Notes under the pieces: model-generated
Database searches by the model: none
Told to the model about the DNA's origin: nothing
The model's input: only the letters and a program-made list of their open reading frames with translations
Made by a program: the position numbers and the translations under genes
Shown here: positions 6,553-8,192 of the stretch, piece by piece
Position numbering within the stretch: position 1 is the first letter of the stretch
Layout of the letters: each line of letters starts with the position of its first letter
Origin: Nitrososphaera sp.
GTDB lineage: Archaea; Thermoproteota; Nitrososphaeria; Nitrososphaerales; Nitrososphaeraceae
Direction: 5' to 3'
Assembly: GCA_023252395.1 (NCBI GenBank)
Contig: JAJPDY010000040.1
Span: 1-8,192 of the forward strand
DNA: 8,192 nucleotides

Positions 6553-6846
6553 TTAGGAGAGAAAATGTTTCAAATTAGATACTTGCAACTTGAAAAATGT
6601 CAATATCTTGCGTTTGAGCAGGGCATGCTCGGCGTCTGATAGGCCGCAAGTGCAGACCTTTTTGTCTATCGCGTGAGACTCGGCAATAGTATAGATTTTA
6701 GCTATCTTGTCTCGTGCCTGCGCAAAGTCGTAGTGCTGGCCGATCTTGTGAGTATGCTCTAACATGTCAAGCAGATTGACAGTAGTCAGCCAAGCATCCC
6801 ATACTGTATCGCTATCGCTTACTTCAAACAGGTCTGCAACAGACAC
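6553..6846 (-). CDS. Hypothetical protein with CxC pair
   Basis: I do not recognise this protein of 97 residues (102 if it starts at the TTG at 6861). It appears helical and soluble, with an acidic N-terminus (DLFEVSDSD), a His-rich middle (HTHKIGQHYD near 31-40), a Cys-x-Cys pair at 65 and 67 (KVCTCGLSDAEH), and a basic, hydrophobic end. The clustered His and Cys residues might bind a metal, but no known zinc motif is complete. Two start choices fit the promoter signals. GTG 6846 lies 26 bases after TTTTAATA (6869-6876), and TTG 6861 lies about 28 bases after the AATATTT block near 6886-6893. Codon use resembles the neighbours. Coding status rests on frame length, base composition and promoter spacing, not on homology. 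Confidence 0.65.
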   Translation of the reverse strand: MSVADLFEVSDSDTVWDAWLTTVNLLDMLEHTHKIGQHYDFAQARDKIAKIYTIAESHAIDKKVCTCGLSDAEHALLKRKILTFFKLQVSNLKHFLS

Positions 6847-6868
6847 GGCGTTGACGCGCAAGGCACGG

Positions 6869-6876
6869 TATTAAAA
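6869..6876 (-). promoter_or_regulatory. Possible TATA box for the CxC hypothetical protein
   Basis: On the minus strand this reads TTTTAATA, with 22 bases between it and the GTG at 6846. This spacing suits a leaderless transcript. A competing AT block at about 6886-6893 would suit the TTG start at 6861. Confidence 0.4.
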
Positions 6877-6920
6877 CGCCTTATCAAATATTGTAAACCG
6901 CCCGAAAGACGCCGAATAGC

Positions 6921-7235
6921 TTACTGTACCAGGCGCGCGGCCTCTGCCACTTCAGAGACATTTTGATACTGGCGCTCGTCTATCTTTTGGACAAGTGGCA
7001 ATACTTCTCTGCCTTCCGGCCTGTTTGATTGCTCTACAAACCTAACGATGGCATTCTTGTCAGCAGGGAAATCAAGATCCTTTAGGACCTGTCCAAGCGC
7101 GGCGGCCTGCGGAAAATCGCTGATCGTTTTGTTCCTCTGCTCGCCTTGCACGTTATCCTGTTTTCGGAGCGTGCGTTGTGTCTGCTCTTCATTGTATTCA
7201 GTTGGAATCTGCTCGCGATTCTCTCTATTTGACAT
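6921..7235 (-). CDS. DUF2795-like protein
   Basis: A 104-residue protein with two parts. Residues 1-42 are polar and low in hydrophobics (many Asn, Gln, Glu and Arg), so they are probably disordered. Residues 43-104 form a compact helical domain that resembles DUF2795: the core LGQVLKDLDFPADKNAIVRF (47-66) is followed by VLPLVQKIDERQY (78-90) and an ending like NVSEVAEA (92-99). DUF2795 proteins are small, common in actinobacteria and archaea, and have no assigned function that I know of. I prefer the ATG at 7235 because an AT box (minus-strand AATAAAA, 7258-7264) lies 26 bases upstream. A TTG two codons earlier is possible. The gene is divergent from the PRC-barrel/zinc-finger gene. Family assignment is by recalled pattern, hence moderate. 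Confidence 0.75.
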   Translation of the reverse strand: MSNRENREQIPTEYNEEQTQRTLRKQDNVQGEQRNKTISDFPQAAALGQVLKDLDFPADKNAIVRFVEQSNRPEGREVLPLVQKIDERQYQNVSEVAEAARLVQ

Positions 7236-7257
7236 GACCAAAGATAGTCAATATTTC

Positions 7258-7264
7258 TTTTATT
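7258..7264 (-). promoter_or_regulatory. TATA box for the DUF2795-like gene
   Basis: On the minus strand this reads AATAAAA and is centred 26 bases before the ATG at 7235, as expected for a leaderless archaeal transcript. It stands back to back with the candidate TATA box of the divergent gene at 7279-7285. Confidence 0.5.
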
Positions 7265-7274
7265 GGTTGCAGAA

Positions 7275-7295
7275 CATGATAAAAGCAATGTCATG
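7275..7295. repeat. Short inverted repeat in divergent promoter
   Basis: CATGA at 7275-7279 is mirrored by TCATG at 7291-7295 across an 11-base spacer. A further CATGAC at 7233-7238 is the exact complement of GTCATG at 7290-7295. The repeat brackets the candidate TATA box of the plus-strand gene, so it could be an operator. Five-base arms can arise by chance. Confidence 0.3.
7279..7285 (+). promoter_or_regulatory. TATA-like box for the PRC-barrel/zinc-finger gene
   Basis: ATAAAAG is centred about 25 bases before the GTG at 7307. This spacing supports GTG as a leaderless start and matches the pattern at other genes in the window. Confidence 0.45.
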
Positions 7296-7306
7296 CTAGT
7301 AATATA

Positions 7307-7768
7307 GTGGCAGGCTTCAAAGGTGCCGAGGTCTATACGCTTGAAGGCAAAAAGATAGGCAGGGTAAGGGAAGTAGATTCCAGTTATTTTACGGCGTACA
7401 GGCGCGGTCTTGTTGCCGATGACGAATTCAGGATCCCATTGTCAGCCATTTCAGCTGTTGAAAATGAAGGTAACTCAACGATAATCCGGCTAAGCATGAG
7501 CGAAGAGCAGATCAAGCATGGCTTTGAGTTTTCAAGTGGCAGGCCCAACTCTGAATTTGCAAGTGGGATTGCAGGATCTGAACCCAAGATTCCAAGGGAC
7601 AAGCAGGTAATCCATTACGAATCGCAGCCTGCCAACGAAGGTGAAGCTGTTGCTCGGCCACTGCCTGCTTCAGAATACCTCTGCGACATGTGCGACGCAA
7701 GGTTTGACGACTCTTCAGAGCTGCAGGAGCATAGAGCCGAGCATCACAAAGCTCCAACAGGCATCTGA
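7307..7768 (+). CDS. PRC-barrel-like protein with C-terminal C2H2 zinc finger
   Basis: A 153-residue protein in three parts. Residues 1-75 look like a PRC-barrel or related beta-barrel (DUF2171-like): GAEVYTLEGKKIGRVREVD, a middle strand RRGLVADDEFRIPLSAISAVE, and a final TIIRLS strand. Residues 76-120 form a polar linker. Residues 124-147 are a complete classical C2H2 zinc finger: C126-x2-C129-x3-F133-x5-L139-x2-H142-x3-H146. PRC barrels act as protein or RNA contact modules (for example in RimM and photosynthetic reaction centres), and single C2H2 fingers in archaea usually bind nucleic acid or partner proteins. The fusion suggests a small adaptor or regulator. The GTG start has a TATA-like box at the right distance, and no RBS is needed. 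It is divergent from the DUF2795-like gene. The zinc finger is certain from spacing; the barrel call is by pattern. Confidence 0.8.
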   Translation: MAGFKGAEVYTLEGKKIGRVREVDSSYFTAYRRGLVADDEFRIPLSAISAVENEGNSTIIRLSMSEEQIKHGFEFSSGRPNSEFASGIAGSEPKIPRDKQVIHYESQPANEGEAVARPLPASEYLCDMCDARFDDSSELQEHRAEHHKAPTGI

Positions 7769-7780
7769 AAGCTAGAAACG

Positions 7781-7789
7781 ATTAAGTAT
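7781..7789 (+). promoter_or_regulatory. Weak TATA-like element before the membrane protein gene
   Basis: ATTAAGTAT lies about 34 bases before the ATG at 7819, in the 50-base gap after the PRC/zinc-finger gene. It would give a leader of about eight bases. It is a weak match and is offered only because the gap shows no other candidate. Confidence 0.25.
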
Positions 7790-7818
7790 GCCAAAAAAGC
7801 CCAAGTAGCCGTAGTAAA

Positions 7819-8192
7819 ATGACTGACTGGGACCTCCTGACACCCGGTATAGGTCTTACTTCTATAGGCATCGTTGGCGTTGGCATTTCTCTTTCAGGCA
7901 TCGCCAAGACCTTCATTGATGGCATGCACGCAGTTTCGCTCTTGACCATGTTTATTGGCATGATATTTCTTGCTTCCGGCCTCTTCAAGGACGGCTTTCC
8001 GTCGTCAGGCAGGGCAAAATCTGCCACCTTTATCACCCTCGGCTTTCTGGTCACCTTTGGAGTTGCCGCTGCAGTAACAGCCAGCGTGCAAGTCCCGAGC
8101 ATTTTCGCTTACATCGGCCTCATGATGTTGATAGGCATCCCCTCAGCAGTTCTTGCAGTTGCCTCATTCAGACAAGTTCCATATCTCAAGGC
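7819..8192 (+). CDS. Multi-pass membrane protein, partial (runs off right edge)
   Basis: An ATG at 7819 opens a frame that stays open to the window end, giving 124 complete residues. Four hydrophobic helices are apparent, at about 10-30, 37-56, 67-90 and 95-116. A short positively charged loop (GRAKS, 64-68) lies between the second and third, which suggests the N-terminus is outside and this loop is inside. Glycine is frequent in helix 1 (GIVGVGISLSG). I recognise no family and no catalytic motif. An antisense frame at 7782-8102 is also open but reads as a shadow of this one. The C-terminus is missing, so domain content is unknown. Confidence 0.7.
   Translation, partial: MTDWDLLTPGIGLTSIGIVGVGISLSGIAKTFIDGMHAVSLLTMFIGMIFLASGLFKDGFPSSGRAKSATFITLGFLVTFGVAAAVTASVQVPSIFAYIGLMMLIGIPSAVLAVASFRQVPYLK

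Noticed and set aside
6862..6920. Gap between two minus-strand genes checked for a small RNA or C/D box guide
   Set aside because: Only AT-rich promoter-like sequence is present; no paired C and D boxes or stable hairpin was seen.
7782..8102. Minus-strand open frame of 106 residues
   Set aside because: The plus strand has a better frame with regular membrane helices and a start codon after a gap; the minus frame lacks folds or motifs.
1..8192. CRISPR array, tRNA, rRNA, insertion sequence or prophage
   Set aside because: No regular direct repeats, no cloverleaf or T-loop consensus, and no transposase, integrase or structural phage gene was found in any frame.

Overview
The window looks like the chromosome of an ammonia-oxidising archaeon of the Thaumarchaeota (class Nitrososphaeria), probably a moderate-GC Nitrososphaera-like soil lineage. 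Archaeal identity rests on PTH2-type peptidyl-tRNA hydrolase, a short archaeal EF-1beta, a CDC48 ATPase with an archaeal KYYG pore loop, a geranylgeranyl-reductase-family flavoprotein, and AT-rich boxes about 23-30 bases before many start codons (archaeal TATA boxes on leaderless or short-leader transcripts). The genus is my inference. No rRNA, tRNA, CRISPR, IS element or phage gene is visible. The DNA is almost fully coding and has no gene-free stretch over 300 bases.

Layout. Positions 1-125 probably hold the start of a minus-strand membrane protein that leaves the window. Next is an EamA/DMT-type transporter (206-1066, +), whose stop overlaps that of the convergent peptidyl-tRNA hydrolase gene pth2 (1063-1431, -). 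A 47-base divergent promoter separates pth2 from a geranylgeranyl reductase family flavoprotein (1479-2633, +).

The core is a tight plus-strand cluster at 2673-5592: a 59-residue zinc-ribbon protein, elongation factor 1-beta, a two-ring CDC48 AAA+ ATPase, and a 75-residue winged-helix-like protein. Gaps are 2, 25 and 4 bases. The cluster pairs translation-elongation genes with an unfoldase that ends in a proteasome-docking HbYX tail (Phe-Tyr-Gly), so synthesis and turnover of proteins may be transcribed together. Heme o synthase ctaB (5589-6494, -) converges on the cluster, again with overlapping stop codons. It would supply heme o/a to a heme-copper terminal oxidase.

The right part holds small lineage-type genes: an unrecognised 97-102-residue protein (minus), a DUF2795-like protein (minus) divergent from a PRC-barrel-like protein that ends in a textbook C2H2 zinc finger (plus), and the start of an unrecognised four-helix membrane protein that runs off the right edge.

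I see no clear new defence or mobile system. The observations most worth checking are the CDC48 cluster with its unusual D1 Walker A cysteine and HbYX tail, the small winged-helix protein joined to it, and the PRC-barrel/C2H2 fusion facing the DUF2795 gene.
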